Made by a program: the position numbers and the translations under genes. Below are positions 1-8,358 of a stretch of 64,000 nt of DNA, piece after piece. Source of the stretch: Zunongwangia sp. ESRF-bin46 (GTDB lineage Bacteria; Bacteroidota; Bacteroidia; Flavobacteriales; Flavobacteriaceae); contig NTLF01000017.1 in assembly GCA_002631855.1 (NCBI GenBank), positions 1 through 64,000 on the forward strand. Reading direction: 5' to 3'. Under the pieces are notes generated by a model. That model saw nothing but the letters and a program-made list of their open reading frames with translations, did no database searches and was not told the origin of the DNA. Position 1 is the stretch's first letter, and each line of letters begins with the position of its first letter.

Positions 1-661
1 TTCCTGGACGGTAAAAGTTTCTTCTACCATTATTGTAGGCTACACGGTGTCTATTGTTATAATATCTTCTATGCTTTACCCAACTATAACGGTGCGGGTT
101 GTAATATCTTCTATAAGGGTAGTCATAAACTACACAGCTAGAATAATATGGTCTAGCATAATATACGTGCCATGGACGGTATACATATCTTGGGGTCCAT
201 AAGTTTATATATCCAGTAACGTGTGAAAAATGACCATAATGGTTATATATTACATGTAATCCTCCTACACGAACAATACGTCTGTCGTTGTAGCGTATTA
301 TGGTATTACCCACTTCAACAACACGTCCGTATTCATCATAATAAATAGGGATTTCTTCTACCTGAATTACAGCTCCATAATCATCATACTGAACATAAGC
401 ATCATAATTATACCCACTATTAAATGATATATTTACGTTACGTGTATTTACGTTTACATTAACATTACTTCGGTTTGGGCCTAAGTAAACAAAATCAAAC
501 TGACCATCCGGAAATACTGAAAACTCAACGTCTCCTTCAATAAACACATACGATTTTCCGTCGTAGCTATAATTTGAAATTTCTTCAGGTGCGCTACTTT
601 TTGCTGTTGCAGCAAAACTTACTAGAAAAATACTGAATAAGAATAAGGTTACTTTTTTCAT
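1..661 (-). CDS. Secreted Tyr/Arg-rich protein, C-terminus cut by window edge
   Basis: Reading leftwards from ATG at 659-661, an open frame of 220 codons runs off the left edge without a stop. The first 20 or so residues (MKKVTLFLFSIFLVSFAATA) look like a Sec signal peptide, so the protein should be exported. The middle has an N/V-rich stretch (VNVNVNTRNVN) and repeated blocks of the type IPIYYDEYGRV and RVGGLHVIYNHYG. The visible end is dense in Tyr, Arg, His and Pro. I know such proteins as conserved and uncharacterised in flavobacteria; no enzymatic motif is seen. A sigma-54-like promoter lies 62 bases upstream. Function unknown, probably envelope-associated. Confidence 0.75.
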   Translation of the reverse strand, partial: MKKVTLFLFSIFLVSFAATAKSSAPEEISNYSYDGKSYVFIEGDVEFSVFPDGQFDFVYLGPNRSNVNVNVNTRNVNISFNSGYNYDAYVQYDDYGAVIQVEEIPIYYDEYGRVVEVGNTIIRYNDRRIVRVGGLHVIYNHYGHFSHVTGYINLWTPRYVYRPWHVYYARPYYSSCVVYDYPYRRYYNPHRYSWVKHRRYYNNRHRVAYNNGRRNFYRPG

Positions 662-722
662 AATAGAGATTTTAGGTTGTACTTGCTTTTATTTTTTGGT
701 CAGCTCGGTACGCTTATTATGA

Positions 723-738
723 AACAATCATCGTGCCA
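723..738 (-). promoter_or_regulatory. Sigma-54-like promoter (-24/-12)
   Basis: On the minus strand this reads TGGCACGATGATTGTT, which matches the sigma-54 consensus TGGCACGnnnnTTGC except for the last C. It would start transcription near 711, about 50 bases before the ATG at 661. Matches of this quality are rare by chance, but no enhancer-binding site was identified. Confidence 0.55.
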
Positions 739-830
739 AAGTTCATAAACAACTGATTATCAGTGATTATTAAATTGGTAAACCTGATTTTTTTAAGTTT
801 ATTTTTAGCGAAGTAAAATTTTTTAAATAA

Positions 831-868
831 AAAACCCGGCTTCTTTTTATGATAAGAAGCCAGGTTTT
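831..868 (-). terminator. Rho-independent terminator downstream of uvrA
   Basis: AAAACC plus GGCTTCTT (831-845) pairs with AAGAAGCC plus GGTTTT (854-868), with one C/A mismatch and an 8-base loop. On the minus strand the stem ends in a T-run, placing a terminator about 85 bases after the uvrA stop. Confidence 0.75.
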
Positions 869-952
869 AACTAAAAACAAATCGATTAAAAAACTAACTG
901 TTTCTTATTTCATTGCTTTCAATCTTTGTGCTAAAATAGTTTTTAAAAGGCC

Positions 953-3730
953 TTAAATCTTTTCTTTTAAATAGGTAGCTGTAAACGACTTTTTGCTTTT
1001 AGCCACTTCTTCAGGAGTGCCTTCTGCTATTATTTCACCCCCTTTTTCACCACCTTCTAGACCGAGGTCGATAATATGGTCCGCACATTTTACCAATTCC
1101 ATATTATGCTCTACTACAATAACGGTATGTCCTTTTTCCAATAAGGCGTAAAAGGAGGCCAATAATTTTTTAATGTCATGAAAATGAAGTCCCGTAGTAG
1201 GTTCATCAAAAATAAAGAGGGCTTTATCTTTTGTCGTTCCTTTAATTAAAAATGACGCTAGTTTAATACGTTGTGCCTCACCACCAGAAAGGGTAGACGA
1301 GCTTTGCCCTAGCTGTACATAGCCTAAACCTACATCTTGTAGCGGTTTTAATTTTTTGGTGATTTTTTTCTCTTCGTGTTTTTTAAAGAATGAAATGGCA
1401 TCATCAACCGTCATGGTTAAAACGTCATCGATATTTTTATCGTTAAATGTAACTTCCAGAATTTCTTTCTTGAAACGTTTTCCATTACAGGTTTCACATT
1501 CCAAATGCACATCGGCCATAAATTGCATTTCTATGGTAACTTCGCCATCACCTTTACAGGTTTCACAGCGCCCGCCATCTACATTAAAACTAAAATGCTT
1601 GGCTTTATAGTTCCGTATTTTTGAAAGTTTCTGCGAAGCGAATAAATTCCTAATGTCGTCATACGCCTTAATGTACGTTACCGGATTACTTCGGCTAGAA
1701 CGGCCAATCGGGTTTTGATCAACAAATTCTATGTTTTTTATGTTATTGAAACTTCCTTTTAACTCTGAAAATTGACCAGGTTTTTCACCGTAACCACCAA
1801 TTTTCCGAAGCAAGGCAGGATATAGAATCTTCTTAACCAAGGTACTTTTACCACTTCCTGAAACACCAGTAACAGCTGTAAAAACTCCCAGCGGAAATTC
1901 CGCATCTATATTTTTTAAATTATTTTGCCGCGCACCGATTACTTGAATACTTTCTTTCCAACTGCGGCGTTTTTCAGGAACTTCAATCTCCATGGTGCCA
2001 TTTAAGTATTTAGCTGTAAGGGAATCAGACTTCAGGATATCTTTAAACGTTCCGGTTGAAACCACTTCGCCACCAAAGGTTCCTGCTTCGGGGCCAATGT
2101 CTATAATTTCGTCGGCCGCTTTCATAATATCTTCATCGTGCTCCACCACAATAACGGTGTTACCTAAATCGCGTAAGGATTTTAAAACTTGTATCAACCG
2201 TTCGGTATCTTTTGGATGTAGACCAATACTAGGCTCGTCGAGAATATACATGGAGCCGACCAAGCTACTACCCAACGAAGTGGCTAAATTAATTCGTTGC
2301 GATTCCCCTCCTGAAAGCGTATTGCTTTTTCGGTTTAGGGTTAGATAGCTCAGCCCGACATCCATTAAAAATTGAAGGCGGTTGTTTATTTCAAGCAACA
2401 GCCTTTTGGACACATTCGTGTCGTATTCATTAAGTTTTAATTCTTTAAAAAAGGTGGCTACTTTTTCAAGTGGCAATTCTACTAATTCTTGAATGGCTTT
2501 TCCGCCTACCTTTACATAACCTGCTTCTGGACGTAGTCGTTTTCCACCGCAAACATTACATTTAGTTTTACCACGGTAGCGAGAAAGCATGACCCGATTT
2601 TGAATTTTATAGCTTTTCGATTCTAGAAAAGAGAAGAAATCGTTTAAACCTTCAAAATATTTATTTCCGTCCCACACCAATTGTTTTTGTTCTTCCGAGA
2701 GTTCAAACCAAGGTTTGTGAATGGGAAAATCAAACTTATAAGCATTATTGACCAGTTGGTCACGGTACCAGCTCATGCTATCACCACGCCAAGGGAAAAT
2801 TGCATTTTCATATATTGACAAGGCTGTATTTGGAATAACCAAGTCTTCATCAATGCCAATTACATCACCGTAGCCTTCACAATTAGGGCAAGCACCATAT
2901 GGATTATTAAAACTGAACAAATGCACATTCGGTTCTAAAAACGTCATGCCATCGGCTTCAAAACGATTGTTAAACTCTCTAGTTGAATTATCACTTAGCT
3001 TTTCAATAAATAATTCACCTTTTCCTTCGTAGAAAGCCATTTCAATAGCATCGGCAAGACGGTTATAAAAATCTTCGTCGTCTTTTGTAATGATCCTATC
3101 GACAACCAATTGTATATCTTTCGAAAAACTATTTTCTTTTAGCTCATCTATACGAACTACTTTTTTCTTGGTTTTAACCCGTGCATATCCTTGTTGTGCT
3201 AAAGCCTGTATTTTATTTTTCATTGTCCGTCCTTCTTCTAAATGAATAGGAGCGAGGAGGAGCATTTTTTCACCTTCGGAAAAAGATTTAATGTAGTTAA
3301 TGACATCTGTTACGGTGTCCTTTTTAACTTCATTGCCAGAAATAGGGGAAAAGGTATGGCCAATACGGGTATATAAAAGTTTTAGGTAATCATAGATTTC
3401 AGTCGAAGTACCAACAGTAGAACGAGGATTGGTAGAATTCACTTTTTGTTCAATGGCGATAGCTGGGGCAATTCCTTTTATGGAATCTACCTTAGGTTTA
3501 TCCAACCGTCCTAAAAATTGCCGAGCATAAGATGATAAACTTTCCACATACCGCCGTTGCCCTTCTGCGTATAGCGTATCGAAAGCAAGGCTAGATTTTC
3601 CACTACCGGAAAGCCCAGTAACAACAACGAGTTTATTCCGGGGAATGGCAACATCAATATTTTTTAGATTATGAAGTTTTGCCCCTTTTATGAGTATGTT
3701 TTTCTTGGTATCTAAGGTGTCAATATTCAA
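953..3730 (-). CDS. uvrA: Excinuclease ABC subunit A (UvrA)
   Basis: DNA-damage recognition ATPase of nucleotide excision repair; works as a dimer with UvrB in the cytoplasm. The 925 residues have the full UvrA layout: Walker [10 protein letters not shown] (about 39-47), zinc-finger cysteines CPNC and CNVC, ABC signature LSGGESQR, then a second ATPase half with GVSGSGKST, a CETC/CETC zinc module and LSGGEAQR. The start codon is TTG at 3728-3730; no in-frame ATG lies between it and the -7 box at 3762-3769, so the TTG start is well supported. It is a single gene, divergent from the sigma-factor gene, with its own terminator. No SOS box was recognised. Confidence 0.98.
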   Translation of the reverse strand: MNIDTLDTKKNILIKGAKLHNLKNIDVAIPRNKLVVVTGLSGSGKSSLAFDTLYAEGQRRYVESLSSYARQFLGRLDKPKVDSIKGIAPAIAIEQKVNSTNPRSTVGTSTEIYDYLKLLYTRIGHTFSPISGNEVKKDTVTDVINYIKSFSEGEKMLLLAPIHLEEGRTMKNKIQALAQQGYARVKTKKKVVRIDELKENSFSKDIQLVVDRIITKDDEDFYNRLADAIEMAFYEGKGELFIEKLSDNSTREFNNRFEADGMTFLEPNVHLFSFNNPYGACPNCEGYGDVIGIDEDLVIPNTALSIYENAIFPWRGDSMSWYRDQLVNNAYKFDFPIHKPWFELSEEQKQLVWDGNKYFEGLNDFFSFLESKSYKIQNRVMLSRYRGKTKCNVCGGKRLRPEAGYVKVGGKAIQELVELPLEKVATFFKELKLNEYDTNVSKRLLLEINNRLQFLMDVGLSYLTLNRKSNTLSGGESQRINLATSLGSSLVGSMYILDEPSIGLHPKDTERLIQVLKSLRDLGNTVIVVEHDEDIMKAADEIIDIGPEAGTFGGEVVSTGTFKDILKSDSLTAKYLNGTMEIEVPEKRRSWKESIQVIGARQNNLKNIDAEFPLGVFTAVTGVSGSGKSTLVKKILYPALLRKIGGYGEKPGQFSELKGSFNNIKNIEFVDQNPIGRSSRSNPVTYIKAYDDIRNLFASQKLSKIRNYKAKHFSFNVDGGRCETCKGDGEVTIEMQFMADVHLECETCNGKRFKKEILEVTFNDKNIDDVLTMTVDDAISFFKKHEEKKITKKLKPLQDVGLGYVQLGQSSSTLSGGEAQRIKLASFLIKGTTKDKALFIFDEPTTGLHFHDIKKLLASFYALLEKGHTVIVVEHNMELVKCADHIIDLGLEGGEKGGEIIAEGTPEEVAKSKKSFTATYLKEKI

Positions 3731-3761
3731 AATATCAGTCTCTTTTTCAGGTAAGATTTTG

Positions 3762-3769
3762 CAAAGATA
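3762..3769 (-). promoter_or_regulatory. Bacteroidota -7 promoter box for uvrA
   Basis: Minus strand TATCTTTG fits TAnnTTTG. Transcription would begin about 25 bases before the TTG start codon of uvrA, which helps fix that start. Confidence 0.55.
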
Positions 3770-3986
3770 CTACATAGAAATGGGGATTGCACGTATGCCA
3801 ATATTATAATTTTTTTAGGAAAATTTTATGTTTTATTTGCATTTCACGTTTCTTTGTTGTTATATTTACGGCTCATAACGATATTAATAAAATTTATTGC
3901 CTATAGCATATTATTACTTTTTACACTAAAAACATAACGGCTAAACAACCAAAACACGGATAGTTGTTAACTTAAAAAGTATTGAT

Positions 3987-4571
3987 ATGAAACAAAACAC
4001 CCATACGGATGCAGTATTGGTTAGTGCTTACATAAACGGTGATGAATCTGCACTCTCTCATTTAATTACCCGCCACAAGCAACGAATTTACAGTTTTATT
4101 TACTCTAAAGTATATAATAGAGATATCACTGAAGATATTTTTCAGGATACTTTTATTAAAGTTATACGCTCACTTAAAAGAGGAAAGTATAACGAAGAGG
4201 GGAAATTTCTTCCTTGGGTTATGCGTATTGCCCATAACTTGGTTATTGATCATTTTAGAAAAAATAACCGCATGCCGAAATTTGAGAATAAAGACGACTT
4301 TAATATTTTTTCTGTTCTTTCTGATGGATCATTAAATGCGGAAAAACAAATCATAAAAGGTCAGGTGGAGAGTGACGTTCGACGGTTGATTGAAGAGTTG
4401 CCAGATGACCAGAAAGAAGTACTCATTATGCGTATTTACAAAGAAATGAGCTTTAAGGAAATTAGTTTACAAACCGACGTAAGTATTAATACGGCTTTAG
4501 GTAGAATGAGATATGCACTAATTAATTTACGTAAAGTAATAGACAAGCATAATATTGTATTGACAAATTGA
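3987..4571 (+). CDS. ECF-like sigma-70 family RNA polymerase sigma factor
   Basis: Small alternative sigma factor of 194 residues. Region 2 lies around residues 20-95 (helices with EDIFQDTFIKVIRSLKRG and FLPWVMRIAHNLVIDHFRK, which contact the -10 region and core polymerase). Region 4 lies around 130-185 (ELPDDQKEVLIMRIYKEMSFKEIS, a helix-turn-helix). There is no region 1 or 3, as in group 4 sigma factors. No transmembrane anti-sigma gene is adjacent; a 49-residue ORF follows 58 bases downstream. A possible promoter TATATTTA at 3861-3868 would give a leader of about 115 bases. The regulon cannot be read from the sequence. Confidence 0.93.
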   Translation: MKQNTHTDAVLVSAYINGDESALSHLITRHKQRIYSFIYSKVYNRDITEDIFQDTFIKVIRSLKRGKYNEEGKFLPWVMRIAHNLVIDHFRKNNRMPKFENKDDFNIFSVLSDGSLNAEKQIIKGQVESDVRRLIEELPDDQKEVLIMRIYKEMSFKEISLQTDVSINTALGRMRYALINLRKVIDKHNIVLTN

Positions 4572-4629
4572 TACAATAAACTGTTTTTTTGGGCGTTAAT
4601 AAATAACATTAACCTCAAAATAACTCTCT

Positions 4630-4779
4630 ATGCAAAAAATGTACTCTAAAACCTCACACTCGGAGCAGGTGGCTAAAATGGCTCCAAAAGATGAAACTGT
4701 AAAGTTTCTTCTGGATTATTCGAAGGCTTTAAGTGTTATAGATTATAATAAATTGAAGTTTGAAGCACTTCTAAACTAA
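4630..4779 (+). CDS. Small 49-residue protein downstream of sigma factor
   Basis: ATG at 4630 opens a 49-codon frame ending in TAA at 4777-4779: charged N-terminus (MQKMYSKTSHSEQVAKMAPK), then an amphipathic C-terminal half (ETVKFLLDYSKALSVIDYNK). No signal peptide or membrane segment. It sits between the sigma-factor stop and a strong terminator, so it is probably the last gene of that transcript. Its position suggests a modulator of the sigma factor, but this is inference; no known anti-sigma motif is visible. Confidence 0.6.
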   Translation: MQKMYSKTSHSEQVAKMAPKDETVKFLLDYSKALSVIDYNKLKFEALLN

Positions 4780-4792
4780 ACTTTGTTAAGAG

Positions 4793-4818
4793 CCCCGGAT
4801 TAATTTTCGGGGTTTTTT
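4793..4818 (+). terminator. Rho-independent terminator after sigma-factor operon
   Basis: CCCCG (4793-4797) pairs with CGGGG (4808-4812), followed by six T. It ends the plus-strand sigma/49-residue transcript and abuts the 3' end of the convergent nth gene (stop at 4817). Confidence 0.75.
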
Positions 4819-5485
4819 ATTTCTTCTTTTTCTTCTTCTTTTTGTGATATTCGTTCAAAACAGTTTTTCTACCAATAGTTTTTGTAATTATATCTTTTTC
4901 TAAATCCCATCCACGGGCAGGTGAGTAGTGCCTACCATACCATATTATCTGCAAGTGAAGCTCATTCCAAAGATCCATAGGGAATAGGCGTTTAGCGTCT
5001 TTTTCAGTTTGTGTTACATTTTTTCCGTTAGTAAATCCCCAACGGTACATTAATCTATGAATATGAGTGTCTACAGGGAAGGCCGGAACATTAAACGCTT
5101 GAGACATAACAACGCTAGCTGTTTTATGACCCACAGCAGGAAGAGATTCCAATGCTTCAAAATCTGCAGGGACTTTTCCATTGTATTTATCGATTAAAAT
5201 TTCAGAAAGCCCATGGATGCCTTTAGATTTCATTGGGGATAAACCTACTGGCTTTATTATCTCACGGATTTCTTCAACCGATAGTTTTACCATATCATAT
5301 GGGTTGTCCGCAACTTCAAATAGCAGAGGTGTGATTTTATTGACACGAACATCGGTACTTTGAGCGGAAAGCAAAACAGCAATCAATAATGTATATGGGT
5401 CTTTATGATCCAAAGGAATTGGGATTTGCGGGTACAATTCCTTTAACGTTTTTATTACAAAGTCAACCTTTTCCTGTTTCGTCAT
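4817..5485 (-). CDS. nth: Endonuclease III-type DNA glycosylase, Fe-S cluster lost
   Basis: Base-excision repair glycosylase/AP lyase for oxidised pyrimidines. The 222 residues carry the helix-hairpin-helix motif LPAVGHKTA with catalytic Lys121, and PVDTHIHR with Asp139, equivalent to E. coli Lys120/Asp138. The C-terminal C-x6-C-x2-C-x5-C cluster motif of E. coli Nth is absent: the aligned segment reads WYGRHYSPARGWDLEKD, with no cysteine. The protein ends in eight consecutive lysines, encoded by a purine tract just before the stop. It is divergent from bcp, and the two promoters overlap. Confidence 0.95.
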   Translation of the reverse strand: MTKQEKVDFVIKTLKELYPQIPIPLDHKDPYTLLIAVLLSAQSTDVRVNKITPLLFEVADNPYDMVKLSVEEIREIIKPVGLSPMKSKGIHGLSEILIDKYNGKVPADFEALESLPAVGHKTASVVMSQAFNVPAFPVDTHIHRLMYRWGFTNGKNVTQTEKDAKRLFPMDLWNELHLQIIWYGRHYSPARGWDLEKDIITKTIGRKTVLNEYHKKKKKKKK

Positions 5486-5492
5486 TTTTGTG

Positions 5493-5500
5493 TAGTTTTA
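5493..5500 (+). promoter_or_regulatory. Probable -7 box for bcp
   Basis: TAGTTTTA matches TAnnTTTG in 7 of 8 positions (last base A). It faces the nth box on the other strand with a 2-base gap, and would start transcription about 10 bases before the bcp ATG. Confidence 0.35.
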
Positions 5501-5502
5501 AG

Positions 5503-5510
5503 CAAAAATA
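5503..5510 (-). promoter_or_regulatory. Bacteroidota -7 box for nth
   Basis: Minus strand TATTTTTG fits TAnnTTTG exactly and lies 18 bases before the nth ATG at 5485. Confidence 0.5.
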
Positions 5511-5514
5511 GCAA

Positions 5515-5967
5515 ATGAAAACTTTACAAGAAGGGGACAAAGTCCCAAATTTTACCGTTAACGATCAAGAAGGAAGCCCAGTATCACTTACCGATTACAA
5601 AGGCCACAAACTGGTAGTTTTTTTCTATCCAAAAGCGAACACACCTGGTTGTACAAAAGAAGCCTGTAACTTACGGGATAACTATGAAGAACTTAAAAAC
5701 AAAGGTTATAAACTATTAGGTGTAAGCGCTGATAGTGAACGAAAACAGAAAAATTTTAAAAAGAAATACGATTTTCCATTTCCGTTATTGGCAGATGAAA
5801 ATAAAGAGGTAATCAATGCCTTTGGCGTTTGGGGACCTAAAAAGTTTATGGGTCGGGAATATGACGGGATCCATAGAACCACTTTTATTGTTGATGAAGA
5901 AGGAAAAGTAGAACGTGTTATTGCCAAGGTAAAAACCAAGGATCACGCTGCACAGATATTAGAATAA
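5515..5967 (+). CDS. bcp: Thioredoxin-dependent thiol peroxidase (peroxiredoxin Bcp/PrxQ)
   Basis: Reduces hydrogen peroxide and organic hydroperoxides using thioredoxin. The 150 residues have the thioredoxin-like AhpC/TSA fold with the PrxQ signature TPGCTKEACN: peroxidatic Cys46 and resolving Cys51 spaced by four residues, as in atypical 2-Cys enzymes. No signal peptide, so cytoplasmic. Length is normal for the family. It is a single gene, ended by a strong terminator and divergent from nth; the overlapping promoters mean the two repair/protection genes may compete for polymerase. Confidence 0.96.
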   Translation: MKTLQEGDKVPNFTVNDQEGSPVSLTDYKGHKLVVFFYPKANTPGCTKEACNLRDNYEELKNKGYKLLGVSADSERKQKNFKKKYDFPFPLLADENKEVINAFGVWGPKKFMGREYDGIHRTTFIVDEEGKVERVIAKVKTKDHAAQILE

Positions 5968-5987
5968 TCTATAAAGCGAATACAAAT

Positions 5988-6031
5988 AAAAACGGATAGG
6001 CTTTTTTACTTTAGAGCCTATCCGTTTTTTT
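5988..6031. terminator. Bidirectional terminator between bcp and convergent gene
   Basis: AAAAACGGATAGGC (5988-6001) pairs with GCCTATCCGTTTTT (6016-6029), with a T-run on the plus strand and a matching A-run on the left. It serves bcp and the minus-strand gene ending at 6043. Confidence 0.85.
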
Positions 6032-6042
6032 ATAATTTATAG

Positions 6043-7497
6043 TTACTTATTTAGTTGCTTTGTTTTTTCTGTATAACTGAAAAGTTCTTTTTCATGGATT
6101 ATTTCAGAAACACCAGGCGGAAGCATTTCTTCCCAGTTTTCTTCGCCGTTTTCTATCATTTCCAGTACTTCGCGAGAGAAAATATTTAAAATATTTGGGT
6201 TATAATCTTTTATGTCCACTACTTTACCGTTGTACTTAAAGAACTTGTACAACTCTTTCATTCGCGGATGTACTTTCAAGTTTTCACTGGTGGTATATTC
6301 ACCCGTTTCAGGATCACGCATAGGGTAGAGGTATACTTTAAGATCTTTAAAGAATAATTTACCGAAAGCCTCTAGAATACCACCACTTAAATGACGGTAG
6401 TACTTTTCATCAAAAATATCGACCAGATTGTTTACTCCCATGGCCAATCCTAAGCGCATTTTTGTGTATCGGGAAAAGTATTCAACCAATTTGTAATACT
6501 CTTGGAAATTGGATATCATTACGGTATGCCCTAACGAACAGAGCAACTTAGCCCGATCCATAAAGTCTTCTTCATCAATTTCACCTTCTGCACGAAGATT
6601 TGATAGGGTGATTTCAAAGATGACTTCGGTGCGCTCTTTTTCAACCTTTCTTTCCTGTAAAAACATCTCGTATGAGTTTTCATACATGTCGATATTTACT
6701 TTTGTTACTGGTCTAAAGCTTCCGCGAAGCGCTAAAATGTTCTTTTTATATAGTATTCTAGCTGGTAAAATGTTGTTTCCGTCAGGGCCAAACATAATAG
6801 CTTCGGTCATTCCATTTTTAATAAGTTGTAAACTCATTAAACGGTTATCAACTTTTTCAAACTTAGGTCCGGAAAAGTTTATGGTATCAATTTCAATTTT
6901 ATCCTTATCTATATGATCGTACAAATAGCGTAATAATTTTTTGGGCTCATCATATTTGTAATAAGCACCATAAATTAGGTTTACACCAAGGATTCCCAAT
7001 GTAATTTGCTGAAGTAACGCTTCATTTTCATGAAAGCGAACGTGAAGCATAATTTCGCTATAATCTTCTTTTGGGTCTACTTGATACTTAATACCAACCC
7101 AGCCGTGACCTTTATATTTTTTAGCAAAATCTATAGTTGCCACCGTATTGGCGTATGCGAAAAACAATTTGTTTGGGTGTTTTTTTCGAGCTATTCGCTG
7201 TTCAATTAGGTCGATTTCGTGCGAAAGCATTTTTTTAAGTCGGGACTCGGTAACGTAGCGCCCATCTTCTTCTTCTCCATAAATGGCGTCACTAAAATCT
7301 TTATCGTAAGCCGACATGGTTTTTGCAATCGTTCCAGATGCGCCACCTGCTCTAAAAAAGTTCCGTACGGTTTCTTGTCCAGCGCCTATTTCAGCAAATG
7401 TTCCGTAAATGTTTTCATTTAAATTAATTCGAAAAGCCTTACTTCGAATGGAAGGAATGTTTTCAAATTCTTTGTCCCCTAAAATAGTTTCTGGCAT
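6043..7497 (-). CDS. Conserved Bacteroidota protein of unknown function (484 aa)
   Basis: A 484-residue soluble protein starting at the ATG at 7495-7497, with a -7 box 29 bases upstream. The most striking segment is near the N-terminus (residues about 32-75): YGTFAEIGAGQETVRNFFRA and GGASGTIAKTMSAYDKDFSD, glycine-rich and reminiscent of a nucleotide-binding loop without a canonical Walker A. I know close relatives from flavobacteria; they carry unrelated automatic names, such as TonB receptor or nicotinate-nucleotide adenylyltransferase, that the sequence does not support. No signal peptide, membrane segment or known catalytic motif. Function unknown. Confidence 0.85.
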   Translation of the reverse strand: MPETILGDKEFENIPSIRSKAFRINLNENIYGTFAEIGAGQETVRNFFRAGGASGTIAKTMSAYDKDFSDAIYGEEEDGRYVTESRLKKMLSHEIDLIEQRIARKKHPNKLFFAYANTVATIDFAKKYKGHGWVGIKYQVDPKEDYSEIMLHVRFHENEALLQQITLGILGVNLIYGAYYKYDEPKKLLRYLYDHIDKDKIEIDTINFSGPKFEKVDNRLMSLQLIKNGMTEAIMFGPDGNNILPARILYKKNILALRGSFRPVTKVNIDMYENSYEMFLQERKVEKERTEVIFEITLSNLRAEGEIDEEDFMDRAKLLCSLGHTVMISNFQEYYKLVEYFSRYTKMRLGLAMGVNNLVDIFDEKYYRHLSGGILEAFGKLFFKDLKVYLYPMRDPETGEYTTSENLKVHPRMKELYKFFKYNGKVVDIKDYNPNILNIFSREVLEMIENGEENWEEMLPPGVSEIIHEKELFSYTEKTKQLNK

Positions 7498-7525
7498 AGC
7501 AATCCTTTATTATGTGTGGTACTAA

Positions 7526-7533
7526 CAAAGGTA
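7526..7533 (-). promoter_or_regulatory. Bacteroidota -7 box for the 484-residue protein gene
   Basis: Minus strand TACCTTTG matches TAnnTTTG; the expected start of transcription is about 22 bases before the ATG. Confidence 0.5.
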
Positions 7534-7566
7534 AGAAATACCGTAGCTATTCAAAAAAAATACTGT

Positions 7567-7574
7567 TATTTTTG
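7567..7574 (+). promoter_or_regulatory. -7 box placing the MBL-hydrolase gene on a near-leaderless transcript
   Basis: TATTTTTG ends only five bases before the ATG at 7580, so transcription should start at or next to the start codon. Confidence 0.45.
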
Positions 7575-7579
7575 TGTGA

Positions 7580-8356
7580 ATGAATTCAGAACTTACCGTA
7601 ACATTTTTAGGCACCGGAACTTCACAAGGAGTCCCTGTAATTGGAAGTGACCATCCCGTTTGTAAAAGCAATGACCCAAAAGATAAGCGTCTTCGGGTTT
7701 CCGTATTGTTGCAATGGAACAATTATAACTATGTAATTGACTGCGGGCCCGATTTTCGGTATCAAATGCTCAGGGAAGGAGTAACGCACCTTAACGGAAT
7801 ATTATTGACCCACGAGCATAGTGACCATACTGCAGGTATTGATGATATTCGTCCGTTTTACTTTAAGCAGGGAAATATTCCTTTTTATGCCCATAAGCGT
7901 GTTTTTAAATCACTTCACGACCGTTTTGCTTATATTTTTGAAATTGAAAATAAATACCCAGGCGCTCCAACTTTAGATGAAATCGAAATTGATAAAAACA
8001 CACCCTTCATCATTAGTGAGAAAAAAGTAATCCCTATTGAAGCGATGCACAATACGCTCCCCGTTTTAGGGTTTTACATTGATGGGTTTACATATTTGAC
8101 TGATGTTAAAACAGTTTCTGAAGAAGAAGTTGAAAAAATAAAAGACACAAAAGTGCTTGTGGTAAATGCGTTGCGGGAAAAAGAACACTATTCGCATTTC
8201 AACTTAGAAGAAGCACTCGCTTTTATAGAAAAAATAAACCCAGAACGTGCTTATTTAACCCATATAAGCCATTTAATGGGTTTTCACGAAGAGGCGTCTA
8301 AACAATTGCCAGAAAACGTTTTTATGGCATATGACACATTGAAAATTAAAATATAG
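7580..8356 (+). CDS. MBL-fold metallo-hydrolase (PhnP-like phosphodiesterase family)
   Basis: Metallo-beta-lactamase-fold hydrolase of 258 residues. The N-terminus TVTFLGTGTSQGVPVIGSDH and the metal-binding THEHSDHTAGIDDIRP (His78, His80, Asp82, His83) are typical of the PhnP / cyclic-phosphate phosphodiesterase branch. Further His ligands are at AMHNT and YLTHISH. Cytoplasmic; the physiological substrate is not known from sequence. The next gene starts two bases after its stop, so the two are co-transcribed. The ATG at 7580 is the only plausible start, and the -7 box just before it implies a leaderless mRNA. Confidence 0.93.
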   Translation: MNSELTVTFLGTGTSQGVPVIGSDHPVCKSNDPKDKRLRVSVLLQWNNYNYVIDCGPDFRYQMLREGVTHLNGILLTHEHSDHTAGIDDIRPFYFKQGNIPFYAHKRVFKSLHDRFAYIFEIENKYPGAPTLDEIEIDKNTPFIISEKKVIPIEAMHNTLPVLGFYIDGFTYLTDVKTVSEEEVEKIKDTKVLVVNALREKEHYSHFNLEEALAFIEKINPERAYLTHISHLMGFHEEASKQLPENVFMAYDTLKIKI

Positions 8357-8358
8357 TT

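Noticed and set aside
905-952. In-frame continuation of 15 codons after the uvrA TAA, ending KTILAQRLKAMK and a second TAA
   Set aside because: It could be read as stop-codon readthrough or a decayed extension, but UvrA already ends at a normal length, and a 15-codon open stretch is expected by chance in AT-rich DNA.
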